Shown: positions 38,575-44,373 of the stretch, in pieces | How the letters are laid out: each line of letters begins with the position of its first letter | Numbering within the stretch: the first letter of the stretch is position 1 | Source: a virus | DNA length: 44,622 nucleotides | Virus record (IMG/VR): IMGVR_UViG_3300037882_001541 | Coordinates: 1 to 44,622 of that record | Reading direction: 5' to 3' (one strand) | The notes under the pieces: model-generated | The model's input: only the letters and a program-made list of their open reading frames with translations | Told to the model about the DNA's origin: nothing | Databases searched by the model: none | Program-made: the position numbers and the translations under genes

Positions 38575-38877
38575 TTAAACGCCAGCAAGGGCGGTGAAGG
38601 ACTTCACGGGAATATAATAATCTACCAATTTGTGTGTGCCGCACACAGAGCAGCACATAGCCGTTTGCGTGTTTTGTTTAAGGATTTGCCCATAAGCCAT
38701 TTCCTTTATTAAGTGATGCTCCATAAACACCCAGCGATGCTTGCAATCGGCTTTCCTGATTCGCGCCATTTCCGCCCGGTGGTTCATATACTTGCAGCCA
38801 AGCCAGATAATGCACGCGGCAATAGCGGCAATCACTTGCGCCAAAAACAATAGGACGGTGATGTTATCTTCAGTCAT
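38575..38877 (-). CDS. Membrane protein with zinc-ribbon-like end
   Basis: A 100-residue protein. Residues about 7-28 form a transmembrane helix (VLLFLAQVIAAIAACIIWLG). The soluble part has C45-x-H47 (ADCKHRW) and a later MCCSVCGTHK cluster, which together could bind zinc. It overlaps the upstream gene as ATGA. Function unknown; an anchored cytoplasmic adaptor is plausible. Confidence 0.7.
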   Translation of the reverse strand: MTEDNITVLLFLAQVIAAIAACIIWLGCKYMNHRAEMARIRKADCKHRWVFMEHHLIKEMAYGQILKQNTQTAMCCSVCGTHKLVDYYIPVKSFTALAGV

Positions 38878-39392
38878 ACATAGTACCCATCTTTTTGCAT
38901 CTTGATAAACAGCTTCTCAGCTTGTTTTATTGCGCTCTCCACCTGCTTTTCAAAGCCGGGATTATCCTTGTTCATAGCGGCCAGCATCCGGCTTAATAAT
39001 TGCCAATAGATGCTTCCCTCTGGAATATGGAGAATGTCATCCTCAATGAGTTTGTTTGTAAAGCTCACTAAAACTGCCATCATTTTTGGCAGGTTTGCTT
39101 TCTCGGCAAAAACATCATCAATATGCTTGGCCACAAGCCTTCTCACGCGCCTAGTAATGTTTCCCACCTTGTCGCTTGTCAGTTTCTCTACAGGCTCAAG
39201 AAACGCCTTTTCCGCCTCATTTAAGCACTCAAAATAGAACTCCAAATGTGCCGCCACCAATGCACGGTATTCATCCGTCATCGGCTTTTGCGCCTCATCC
39301 CGAAAATGTCCAACACCCGAAAGCGTGATAGATAACAGCACTCCTGCAGGGAACATAATCTCCACGCGGTCAGTGTCAGTTTTGTATAGCAT
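38874..39392 (-). CDS. Hypothetical helical protein
   Basis: A 172-residue protein from ATG 39392, one base after the preceding stop; the earlier in-frame start lies in the upstream gene. It is helical and charged with a short hydrophobic stretch near residues 13-25 (MFPAGVLLSITLSGVG). The C-terminal part has regular helices (FEKQVESAIKQAEKLFIKMQ). No family recognised. Confidence 0.72.
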   Translation of the reverse strand: MLYKTDTDRVEIMFPAGVLLSITLSGVGHFRDEAQKPMTDEYRALVAAHLEFYFECLNEAEKAFLEPVEKLTSDKVGNITRRVRRLVAKHIDDVFAEKANLPKMMAVLVSFTNKLIEDDILHIPEGSIYWQLLSRMLAAMNKDNPGFEKQVESAIKQAEKLFIKMQKDGYYV

Positions 39393-39393
39393 T

Positions 39394-39519
39394 TTATGTG
39401 TCTTTGTACGCGAAGAAAATAAGCACCAATGCAACCAAAAGGGCAACCCAACTGTAGCTCGTGTCTTCTGGTAGGTTCACGCCGTAAAACTGCACTTGGC
39501 GGTAGAAAAACGTATCCAT
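39394..39519 (-). CDS. Tiny C-tail-anchored membrane protein
   Basis: A 41-residue protein, MDTFFYRQVQFYGVNLPEDT then a transmembrane helix WVALLVALVLIFFAY near the C-terminus. GAGAG lies about eight bases before the ATG. It begins just after the zinc-finger gene stop and ends one base before the next ATG, so it fills what would otherwise be a gap in the operon. Confidence 0.6.
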   Translation of the reverse strand: MDTFFYRQVQFYGVNLPEDTSYSWVALLVALVLIFFAYKDT

Positions 39520-39520
39520 T

Positions 39521-39712
39521 CTATTTTCTCTCACAGTGAACAGCGGGTTTTTCATTAACCTTCGGCACCCCATAACGCCACGTCCAATCGAACGTACAGG
39601 CTACAGACGTGCGCTTGTTGCAGTGCGGGCACAGGTCATCCCAAAATGACGCGATATGCCCCTCAGGCCATTTGCCGCCATGTTTATTGGCGCAGGGTGA
39701 GCAGATTTTCAT
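39521..39712 (-). CDS. Small zinc-finger protein
   Basis: A 63-residue protein with two CxxC pairs, CSPC (4-7) and CPHC (28-31), and further Cys/His residues, predicting one zinc ribbon. Tryptophan-rich (WDDLCPHCNKRT, FDWTWRYG). It overlaps the RHH gene stop as ATGA. Probably a nucleic-acid or protein-binding adaptor; no family recognised. Confidence 0.72.
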   Translation of the reverse strand: MKICSPCANKHGGKWPEGHIASFWDDLCPHCNKRTSVACTFDWTWRYGVPKVNEKPAVHCERK

Positions 39713-39876
39713 TTGATGTCATCCTCTTTGGGAATTTCCACCTTCGGGATTTTAATCCCCATATCAGTTAAGGCCTCCTCGATAATTTCAGAGGCAGTGC
39801 GTTTGCTTGCCTTCGCAACATTCCGCAAAGTCTTAAGCTGCCCTTCATGTAGTGTGATGTGGATTGCTTTTCTCAT
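39709..39876 (-). CDS. Ribbon-helix-helix (Arc-type) regulator
   Basis: A 55-residue protein: strand MRKAIHITL, then helices EGQLKTLRNVAKASKR and TASEIIEEALTDMG, the classic Arc/MetJ layout. ATG 39876 is chosen; the longer open frame runs across the divergent promoter and is rejected. It is the first gene of the leftward operon, beside three 11-bp-phased ATGGCG repeats that could be its operator. Confidence 0.78.
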   Translation of the reverse strand: MRKAIHITLHEGQLKTLRNVAKASKRTASEIIEEALTDMGIKIPKVEIPKEDDIK

Positions 39877-39892
39877 TCGTGAAACTTTCTTG

Positions 39893-39935
39893 TTGACTAT
39901 GGCGTTTTTATGGCGCATATATGGCGGCAAGTCAA
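39893..39935. promoter_or_regulatory. Face-to-face divergent promoters with three phased repeats
   Basis: Plus strand: TTGACT (39893-39898), 17 bases, CATATA (39916-39921). Minus strand: TTGACT (39935-39930), 17 bases, CATAAA (39912-39907). Between the facing -35 boxes, ATGGCG occurs three times at 39899, 39910 and 39921, spaced exactly 11 bases, about one helical turn. Leaders of about 25 bases lead to ATG 39954 and ATG 39876. Confidence 0.65.
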
Positions 39936-39953
39936 TAAGAAAAGGAGCGAAAA

Positions 39954-40178
39954 ATGCAAGAATGGCAATCAGCAGAAACGGCCCCCAAAGACGGAAGGCG
40001 GATACTTGGCGCGGCCTACATTGTGCCAAGCGCGGAAGCCACACGGAACGGCGCAACGCCATTTTGGGACGTGCAAACGACACGCTTTATCGCCGGAACG
40101 TGGGCACAAATTCTCGGCGGAAAGATTGATTATTGGTTGCCAATTCCGGCATTAGCCACCGTCGAACAGAAAGATTAA
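39954..40178 (+). CDS. DUF551-like protein
   Basis: A 74-residue protein with the DUF551 layout: MQEWQSAETAPKDGRRIL at the start and YWLPIPA near the end. AAAGGAG lies seven bases before the ATG, the best ribosome site in this operon. First gene after the divergent promoter. Short proteins of this kind are widespread in phages; function unknown. A second, shorter relative lies at 40993-41124. Confidence 0.8.
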   Translation: MQEWQSAETAPKDGRRILGAAYIVPSAEATRNGATPFWDVQTTRFIAGTWAQILGGKIDYWLPIPALATVEQKD

Positions 40179-40182
40179 ACCA

Positions 40183-40221
40183 ATGCGGAAACTTCCCGCG
40201 CCGCCAGAGGAGAGTTTATGA
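40183..40221 (+). CDS. Possible 12-codon leader peptide
   Basis: A short frame MRKLPAPPEESL ends in TGA overlapping the next ATG as ATGA, and it contains the ribosome site of that gene (AGAGGAGAG). Its own start is preceded by AACAGAAAGATTAAACCA. It may couple translation of the following gene or be a decayed gene remnant. No independent evidence of expression. Confidence 0.3.
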   Translation: MRKLPAPPEESL

Positions 40222-40448
40222 GTTTTAAGTTTTGCCATCGCGCTTTAGCTGAAATGCAACAGGGTGCGTTATTGAAATACTACCCACAGGTAAGGAAGTT
40301 TTACGCTAATGGATGGGGCGGTTATACCCACGCCAACGTTAGAAGAATGATGAAATTGGGCTTCCTGCAAGAGGTGACGGTTGAAAATTACGCGCTATCG
40401 CCTGATTGGAATGAAGCCATTGAAGCCAAAAAAATCAAAATGGATTGA
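40218..40448 (+). CDS. Small hypothetical protein
   Basis: A 76-residue basic protein (MSFKFCHRALAEMQQGALLK, THANVRRMMKLGFLQEVTVE) with a possible small winged-helix feel: helices followed by a beta turn and YALSPDW. AGAGGAGAG precedes the ATG. DNA binding is possible but not shown. Family unknown. Confidence 0.7.
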   Translation: MSFKFCHRALAEMQQGALLKYYPQVRKFYANGWGGYTHANVRRMMKLGFLQEVTVENYALSPDWNEAIEAKKIKMD

Positions 40449-40457
40449 GAAGAGTTT

Positions 40458-40844
40458 ATGACCCTAGACCTTAGCAATATGTGCCTTGTAAGAAAGGATG
40501 CCTTACAGGTGATTTTATCGAACCTGTCTATCCCGATTCCTGACGGCTACACGCGGGATATGCAGGTAGTGCTTTATAAAGATTGCGTGAAGGATTTGAA
40601 AAAAGCTCTCGCCCAAGACCTGAGTAAGATGGTGGTGGTGCCGATTGAGGATGGCACAGATTATAAAGAGACGCTCAAGGTTTTTGATGGTTTGATTGAA
40701 AGTCTGGAGTGGCGAATAGAATGTCGCTTAAAGGATTTTCACAACAACCAACCCATTGAACAAATGTTAAAAACAATCCGAAATAATCTGATTGCGTGTG
40801 ACAAAGCCATAATTGCCGCCGCGCCGAAAGTGGAGGGCGTGTGA
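40458..40844 (+). CDS. Hypothetical helical protein
   Basis: A 128-residue, mostly helical protein (VLYKDCVKDLKKALAQDLSK, LIESLEWRIECRLKDFHNNQ). Its leader AGAGTTTATGA is identical to that of the preceding gene. The stop overlaps the next start by one base (TGATG). No recognised family. Confidence 0.72.
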   Translation: MTLDLSNMCLVRKDALQVILSNLSIPIPDGYTRDMQVVLYKDCVKDLKKALAQDLSKMVVVPIEDGTDYKETLKVFDGLIESLEWRIECRLKDFHNNQPIEQMLKTIRNNLIACDKAIIAAAPKVEGV

Positions 40845-40996
40845 TGCTTAACCTCATCCCCATCCTCTCAATCCTCGCCGTGCTGGTGTGGGGCTATATC
40901 GCTGTTCTGGCCTTGTGGACTGGCTGGTGTGAGGCGCGGGAGAAGAAGGTTCCTAACATGGTTGATTTTAACGCTGACAGAAAGACACAGATATGA
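40844..40996 (+). CDS. Small membrane protein
   Basis: A 50-residue protein with one long hydrophobic segment (residues about 3-27: LIPILSILAVLVWGYIAVLA) and a charged cytoplasmic tail (CEAREKKVPN). Start shares a base with the previous stop, and the end overlaps the next start as ATGA. Function unknown. Confidence 0.62.
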   Translation: MLNLIPILSILAVLVWGYIAVLALWTGWCEAREKKVPNMVDFNADRKTQI

Positions 40997-41124
40997 CTTG
41001 GCAACCGATTGAAACGGATAGAGCGTGGGTGCAAGCGCGTGTCGTATTCGATGGTCAAATGTATTCCGTCCTCATTGAAAACCCTACCCACTGGATGCCG
41101 CTACCAGAGGTTCCAACAGAATGA
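40993..41124 (+). CDS. Short DUF551-like protein
   Basis: A 43-residue protein: MTWQPIETDRAWVQARVVFD, ending HWMPLPEVPTE. The W-Q-P-I-E-T start and H-W-x-P-L-P end are the two ends of DUF551 proteins with the middle shortened, so this is a compact relative of the 39954-40178 product. It overlaps both neighbours as ATGA. Confidence 0.65.
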   Translation: MTWQPIETDRAWVQARVVFDGQMYSVLIENPTHWMPLPEVPTE

Positions 41125-41732
41125 AAGTCATGGATATGAAAGAGCGGCCCATTATATTCACGGCCCCGATGGTTAATGCCATTTTGCGAGGGGAAAAAAC
41201 GCAAACACGGCGGATTGTGAAGCATCAATTTGATGCCATCACAGATTATCGCCCCGGCCACGACAGTGAATTGCTTGCGCTTTGCCCTTACGGAAAAATC
41301 GGGGACGTTCTCTGGGTGAGGGAGACTTGGAAATCATTAGGGATTCATGAGCGATTAAAGCCTAGTGAAATCCCCGTGGGTTCAGATATTCAATACCCAG
41401 CCACTTATGACGGGTGGGTTAGCAAACGCCGCCCTTCAATCTTCATGCCACGATGGGCTTCCCGCATTACCCTACGCATCGTGAATGTGAGGGCGGAACG
41501 GTTGCAGGATATTAGTGAGGCGGATGCTTATGCGGAAGGTATTGACACCGAAGGATGTGCCTATCTTACGGCAGAGCATCACAAACTCGGAGGTTGTAGT
41601 GGCCCATCCGCATCTGTGTGTGCGTTTCAAGGCTTGTGGCAATCCATCCACGGCCCCGAATCGTGGGAAGAAAATTGTTGGGTTTGGGTTATCGAATTTG
41701 AAAGGATTGAGCCATGTACTTGGAAAGATTAA
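41121..41732 (+). CDS. ASCH-like domain phage protein
   Basis: A 203-residue protein. The N-terminus RPIIFTAPMVNAILRGEKTQ followed by TRR is the ASCH-type signature; GDVLWVRETW, FMPRWASRITLRIVNVRAER and LQDISEADAYAEG complete the pattern. ATG 41121 overlaps the previous stop; ATG 41130 and 41136 are possible. ASCH proteins can bind RNA or hydrolyse modified nucleosides; in phages their role is mostly unknown. Confidence 0.83.
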   Translation: MKVMDMKERPIIFTAPMVNAILRGEKTQTRRIVKHQFDAITDYRPGHDSELLALCPYGKIGDVLWVRETWKSLGIHERLKPSEIPVGSDIQYPATYDGWVSKRRPSIFMPRWASRITLRIVNVRAERLQDISEADAYAEGIDTEGCAYLTAEHHKLGGCSGPSASVCAFQGLWQSIHGPESWEENCWVWVIEFERIEPCTWKD

Positions 41733-42049
41733 AAGCCATAGAAACGCATCGCTCTACCCATAATTGGGATGGTGATGGAGAGAGTGAGCTTGACTTGGAG
41801 AGCATGAAAATAGGGCGGGAATGGCTTAAAAAATATGGCAATAAGCTACCTATGGCGCATGTGGATTGTGATATTTACGGACGCTTAACAGTGGAATGGG
41901 ATGGGGCTGGTCGTCACGTCATAATGGCGATAGAAAGAAACCCGATTTTTAACATTGTAGGGTATCACCCAAAAGACAAGAATTTTCTTTGTGAGGTGCG
42001 TTCCGGAAAAACTGCCTTTGAAATTTTGAAGATTTACACACGGGGGTAA
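41714..42049 (+). CDS. Hypothetical protein with NWDGDG motif
   Basis: A 111-residue protein: MYLERLKAIETHRSTHNWDG, DGESELD, then DIYGRLTVEWDGAGRHVIMA. The W-D-G-x-G near the start and G-R-L-T-V-E-W later belong to a widespread but unnamed group of small bacterial and phage proteins. It overlaps the ASCH-like gene by 19 bases. Function unknown. Confidence 0.72.
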   Translation: MYLERLKAIETHRSTHNWDGDGESELDLESMKIGREWLKKYGNKLPMAHVDCDIYGRLTVEWDGAGRHVIMAIERNPIFNIVGYHPKDKNFLCEVRSGKTAFEILKIYTRG

Positions 42050-42054
42050 CGAAA

Positions 42055-42210
42055 ATGGCCAAACCCCAAACCCCCAATGAATCACGCTGGCGGCTATTCT
42101 ACTCCGAACTAAAATACATCTGCCACACACCACAACACAAACGGTGGCACAAGAAAATGCACGTCCGGGCAATGCGTCGTGGCGGGAAGAAAATGGATTT
42201 GAAAGATTAA
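42055..42210 (+). CDS. Small basic protein
   Basis: A 51-residue, strongly basic protein (CHTPQHKRWHKKMHVRAMRR then GGKKMDLKD), likely to bind nucleic acid through charge. It fills the space between two annotated genes with four bases before the next ATG. Upstream signal is weak (GGGGGTAACGAAA). No family recognised. Confidence 0.58.
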   Translation: MAKPQTPNESRWRLFYSELKYICHTPQHKRWHKKMHVRAMRRGGKKMDLKD

Positions 42211-42213
42211 GCT

Positions 42214-42402
42214 ATGAAGAAATTTACACGATGCTTGTTCATAGGGTTGGGGATTTTCCTTTCCTTATGGCTTGCCTTCCTTGCCTTTGGAGTCCTTGCT
42301 CTTGAGGACGAATCCGCATTGTATCTTTTGGCGGGTTTTCTTGGTGGCAAAGTATCTATTGATATGCTCTTTGATGCCATCGAAGAATGGATGGAGGAGT
42401 AG
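42214..42402 (+). CDS. Small two-span membrane protein
   Basis: A 62-residue protein: basic start MKKFTR, first hydrophobic segment CLFIGLGIFLSLWLAFLAFG, a second weaker one (LYLLAGFLGGKVSI), and an acidic end EEWMEE. Inner-membrane protein of unknown role. Its last codons contain GAGGAG, the ribosome site of the next gene. Confidence 0.68.
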   Translation: MKKFTRCLFIGLGIFLSLWLAFLAFGVLALEDESALYLLAGFLGGKVSIDMLFDAIEEWMEE

Positions 42403-42404
42403 AT

Positions 42405-42638
42405 ATGACCACCCTTAACAACCTATACGAAACCCCCATCCCACCGAATACAAAGGTTGTGGCGTTGTATGGCGATGGCTCACATGCCTCGTTCTACCGC
42501 ACCGATAATAAGAAGCGGCTTTTTGACAGTAATGGTGCCTTGTGTACGCCATCTCATCAGTATTGGCTGCAAGAATGTGGGTATCTGCATTGGATTAAGC
42601 TACCCGACACATATAAATTTTGGAGTGAGAGTGAATGA
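42405..42638 (+). CDS. Small hypothetical protein
   Basis: A 77-residue protein from ATG 42405, six bases after GAGGAG. It reads TLNNLYETPIPPNTKVVALY then QECGYLHWIKLPDTYKFW; the late H-W-I-K-L-P-D recalls the end of DUF551-like proteins but the match is weak. It overlaps the next gene as ATGA. Confidence 0.65.
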   Translation: MTTLNNLYETPIPPNTKVVALYGDGSHASFYRTDNKKRLFDSNGALCTPSHQYWLQECGYLHWIKLPDTYKFWSESE

Positions 42639-42817
42639 CCAGACAGGTATTTGTAACAAAAAGCTTAGGCGTGTTTATTATAATCAATTTTATCATGTTC
42701 ATCATGATGTTGGGGGCGGTAAAGCACGATATCGAGGAGTCCCAACTCTTGCGGTTCTGCATGACACACAGCATCCCACTGCAAGAGTGCGTCATTGTGG
42801 AGGATTCGCGGCCATGA
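42635..42817 (+). CDS. Small membrane protein, Rz-like position not applicable
   Basis: A 60-residue protein with one transmembrane helix (LGVFIIINFIMFIMMLGAV) followed by a soluble tail with two cysteines (RFCMTHSIPLQECVIVEDS). It ends in DSRP, encoded by the left copy of a 17-bp repeat shared with the gene ending at 43397. Overlaps the next start as ATGA. Function unknown; it is far from the lysis genes, so a spanin role is not supported. Confidence 0.65.
   Translation: MTRQVFVTKSLGVFIIINFIMFIMMLGAVKHDIEESQLLRFCMTHSIPLQECVIVEDSRP
42801..42817. repeat. 17-bp direct repeat at a gene junction, left copy
   Basis: AGGATTCGCGGCCATGA is identical to 43381-43397. It encodes the last codons DSRP of one gene, its TGA stop and the overlapping ATG of the next. 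A shorter ten-base match, GCGGCCATGA, lies at 43176-43185 at the junction in between. Confidence 0.9.
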
Positions 42818-43185
42818 ATGCCGCACGCAGAATCCCTCAAAACGGGTGGAGCCTTATAGGCGTTTACCCCGAATACACCGCTTGGCAAAAGGGCGCGGTG
42901 AGAGCCTTATCAAGTCTGATTGAAGTAGAGGATGAGCATCTGCCATTACATCACGAATGGCTGGTTTCTTTCAGTCAAGAAAGCCGCCGCCCCTTAAATA
43001 ATAAGCATATTGAAAAATGCTTACAAGATTTCGGTGCGATTGATTTTATGGAAGATAATCACGAGAGGGGGATAGCGCGGAAATTTTGGCTTGCTGTTGA
43101 TCCAAAATACAGGATTCCTTGCCCGTGCAAAGATGAGATGACAGTCAATGAAGGTGACTACTCTTATTCGGTAGTGCGGCCATGA
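42814..43185 (+). CDS. Hypothetical protein
   Basis: A 123-residue protein: RIPQNGWSLIGVYPEYTAWQ, then LPLHHEWLVSFSQESRRPLN and a C-terminal IPCPCKDEM. Read from ATG 42814, which overlaps the previous stop; a longer frame from 42457 crosses other genes. It has two close cysteines. No family recognised. Confidence 0.65.
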   Translation: MNAARRIPQNGWSLIGVYPEYTAWQKGAVRALSSLIEVEDEHLPLHHEWLVSFSQESRRPLNNKHIEKCLQDFGAIDFMEDNHERGIARKFWLAVDPKYRIPCPCKDEMTVNEGDYSYSVVRP

Positions 43186-43397
43186 CCGATAAATACAGCC
43201 CAACAATCGAGGGGAAACGCTTGGAGTGCTTGCGCCGCATTCGAGATAATCAAAACCTCGATTCGGATGATGTGGCTTTAGACTGGTGCATTGCATTGGC
43301 CCACGAAGCAAGAAATGGGGTTAAAATATTTCGTCAAGGTGAGTGGGTAATGGTGGAACCAAGATTCCATCTCAAAGCGCAGGATTCGCGGCCATGA
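43182..43397 (+). CDS. Small hypothetical protein
   Basis: A 71-residue protein: MTDKYSPTIEGKRLECLRRI, then DWCIALAHEARNGVKIFRQG and WVMVEPRFHL. Both ends overlap neighbours as ATGA, and its ending DSRP is encoded by the right copy of the 17-bp junction repeat. Family unknown. Confidence 0.67.
   Translation: MTDKYSPTIEGKRLECLRRIRDNQNLDSDDVALDWCIALAHEARNGVKIFRQGEWVMVEPRFHLKAQDSRP
43381..43397. repeat. 17-bp direct repeat at a gene junction, right copy
   Basis: Identical to 42801-42817. The two copies lie 580 bases apart and enclose two genes. Recombination between them would remove both genes and keep the flanking stop-start overlap intact. Confidence 0.9.
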
Positions 43398-43741
43398 CAC
43401 ACCCTCAAATTCTACGGAAAGAACTTGAAAAACTCCCCGCGCAAATTGCCGATGCGAAGGCAAAATCCGTGGATGACAACCGCGCCGTAAGCGCACTTGA
43501 GAAGCGCATGGTGGAGATAACCACCTTGCTGAATAAGCCAGCACAAGGCGATAGAAGCATCCTTTCAGACCATGCTTTGATTCAGTACCTTGAGCGAGTC
43601 AAGGGCATTGACCTCAGTAAGTTTCGAGACGAGATTCTCACGCCGGAAACGTTATCTGCTGTGTCAATGGGTGCCACGGCTATTAAGGCAGGTGGAGCCA
43701 AGTTTAAGGTGCAGAACGGCGTGATTGTGACGGTTATTTAG
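43394..43741 (+). CDS. Hypothetical helical protein ending the rightward operon
   Basis: A 115-residue protein from ATG 43394 (ATGA overlap). The N-terminal half is a charged coiled coil (LRKELEKLPAQIADAKAKSV, ALEKRMVEITTLLNK); the C-terminal half is compact (DHALIQYLERVKGIDLSKFR, AGGAKFKVQNGVIVTVI). The C-terminal block recurs in small phage proteins but its function is unknown. Confidence 0.72.
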   Translation: MTHPQILRKELEKLPAQIADAKAKSVDDNRAVSALEKRMVEITTLLNKPAQGDRSILSDHALIQYLERVKGIDLSKFRDEILTPETLSAVSMGATAIKAGGAKFKVQNGVIVTVI

Positions 43742-43771
43742 AGTCATTCACACCAATGACTAAATTTAGTC
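43742..43771. other. Overlapping hairpins between convergent operons
   Basis: AGTCATT (43742-43748) pairs with AATGACT (43755-43761), and the perfect 14-bp palindrome GACTAAATTTAGTC spans 43758-43771. The two share 43758-43761, so only one can form. A further inverted repeat CGTGAC/GTCACG (43787-43792, 43805-43810) lies at the end of the opposing gene. None has a T run; they may end convergent transcripts or bind a protein. Confidence 0.5.
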
Positions 43772-43798
43772 GCGGGGTTAAACTTTCGTGACACTCTC

Positions 43799-44170
43799 TT
43801 ATTGGTCACGCAACCGCAACTCCCCCGTACACCAGTCGTATTTCTCTTTGGGATTCCAAAACCGCCCATGCCCATTTTGCACGGCAATATCGGTGTAAAA
43901 TGAGGTATCAAGCATGAGGTGCGCCACTATGCGTTCATAGCTTCGGTTGCCCGTGTCAATAATGCGTATCTCCCTGCCTGATGTAAGCGCGGCATCCAAA
44001 AACAACTTGGAACGCTCGGCCTTCTTCCACTCTTGGGGGCAAGCTGGTTTGAAATATTCCGGCGCGTCTAGTCCGGCAATGCGAATTGTCTGGCCATCAC
44101 AGTTGCGGAACGTGTCGCCGTCTATCACGGTGATGGAGGCAAGGCAGGCGGCTGTGAGGATGCCAATCAT
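43799..44170 (-). CDS. Staphylococcal-nuclease-like protein
   Basis: A 123-residue TNase/SNase-fold nuclease. All key residues are visible: D17 and D19 in VIDGDTF, R30 and D35 and E38 in IRIAGLDAPE, and R80 in SYERIVA, at the spacing known for the Staphylococcus enzyme. The first 14 residues are short and hydrophobic (MIGILTAACLASIT), a possible export signal. It is the last gene of the late operon, after lysis genes, so it may act in the periplasm or outside on lysis. Confidence 0.88.
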   Translation of the reverse strand: MIGILTAACLASITVIDGDTFRNCDGQTIRIAGLDAPEYFKPACPQEWKKAERSKLFLDAALTSGREIRIIDTGNRSYERIVAHLMLDTSFYTDIAVQNGHGRFWNPKEKYDWCTGELRLRDQ

Positions 44171-44373
44171 TCGCTAGGCTCTACCTTAAAAACCGACATA
44201 GCTGCTGATGTAACGCCCCAAGCATCATCAACCGCCTTGTTGCGGCCTTTCGTGCTTTCCCACCGCGCCAATAATTCCTCGTCGGGAATCGAATTGGGGA
44301 ACGGGTTTTTACTCAATTCCAAACCGAAGCGGATTGCCTCGATAAGTAAGGCTGCGTTGATACCGTCACTCAT
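44167..44373 (-). CDS. Small hypothetical protein
   Basis: A 68-residue soluble protein (MSDGINAALLIEAIRFGLEL, then EELLARWESTKGRNKAVDDA). Start overlaps the lipoprotein stop as TAATG and the end overlaps the nuclease start as ATGA, so all three should be co-translated. GGAGG lies just before its start. Family unknown. Confidence 0.7.
   Translation of the reverse strand: MSDGINAALLIEAIRFGLELSKNPFPNSIPDEELLARWESTKGRNKAVDDAWGVTSAAMSVFKVEPSE

Noticed and set aside
39877-40083. 69-codon hydrophobic extension of the RHH gene
   Set aside because: It crosses the divergent promoter and the start of a well-supported plus-strand gene; the RHH fold begins at ATG 39876.
42457-42813. Extended frame upstream of the 42814 gene
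   Set aside because: It overlaps two other genes with better starts and ATGA overlaps; its residues look like random translation.
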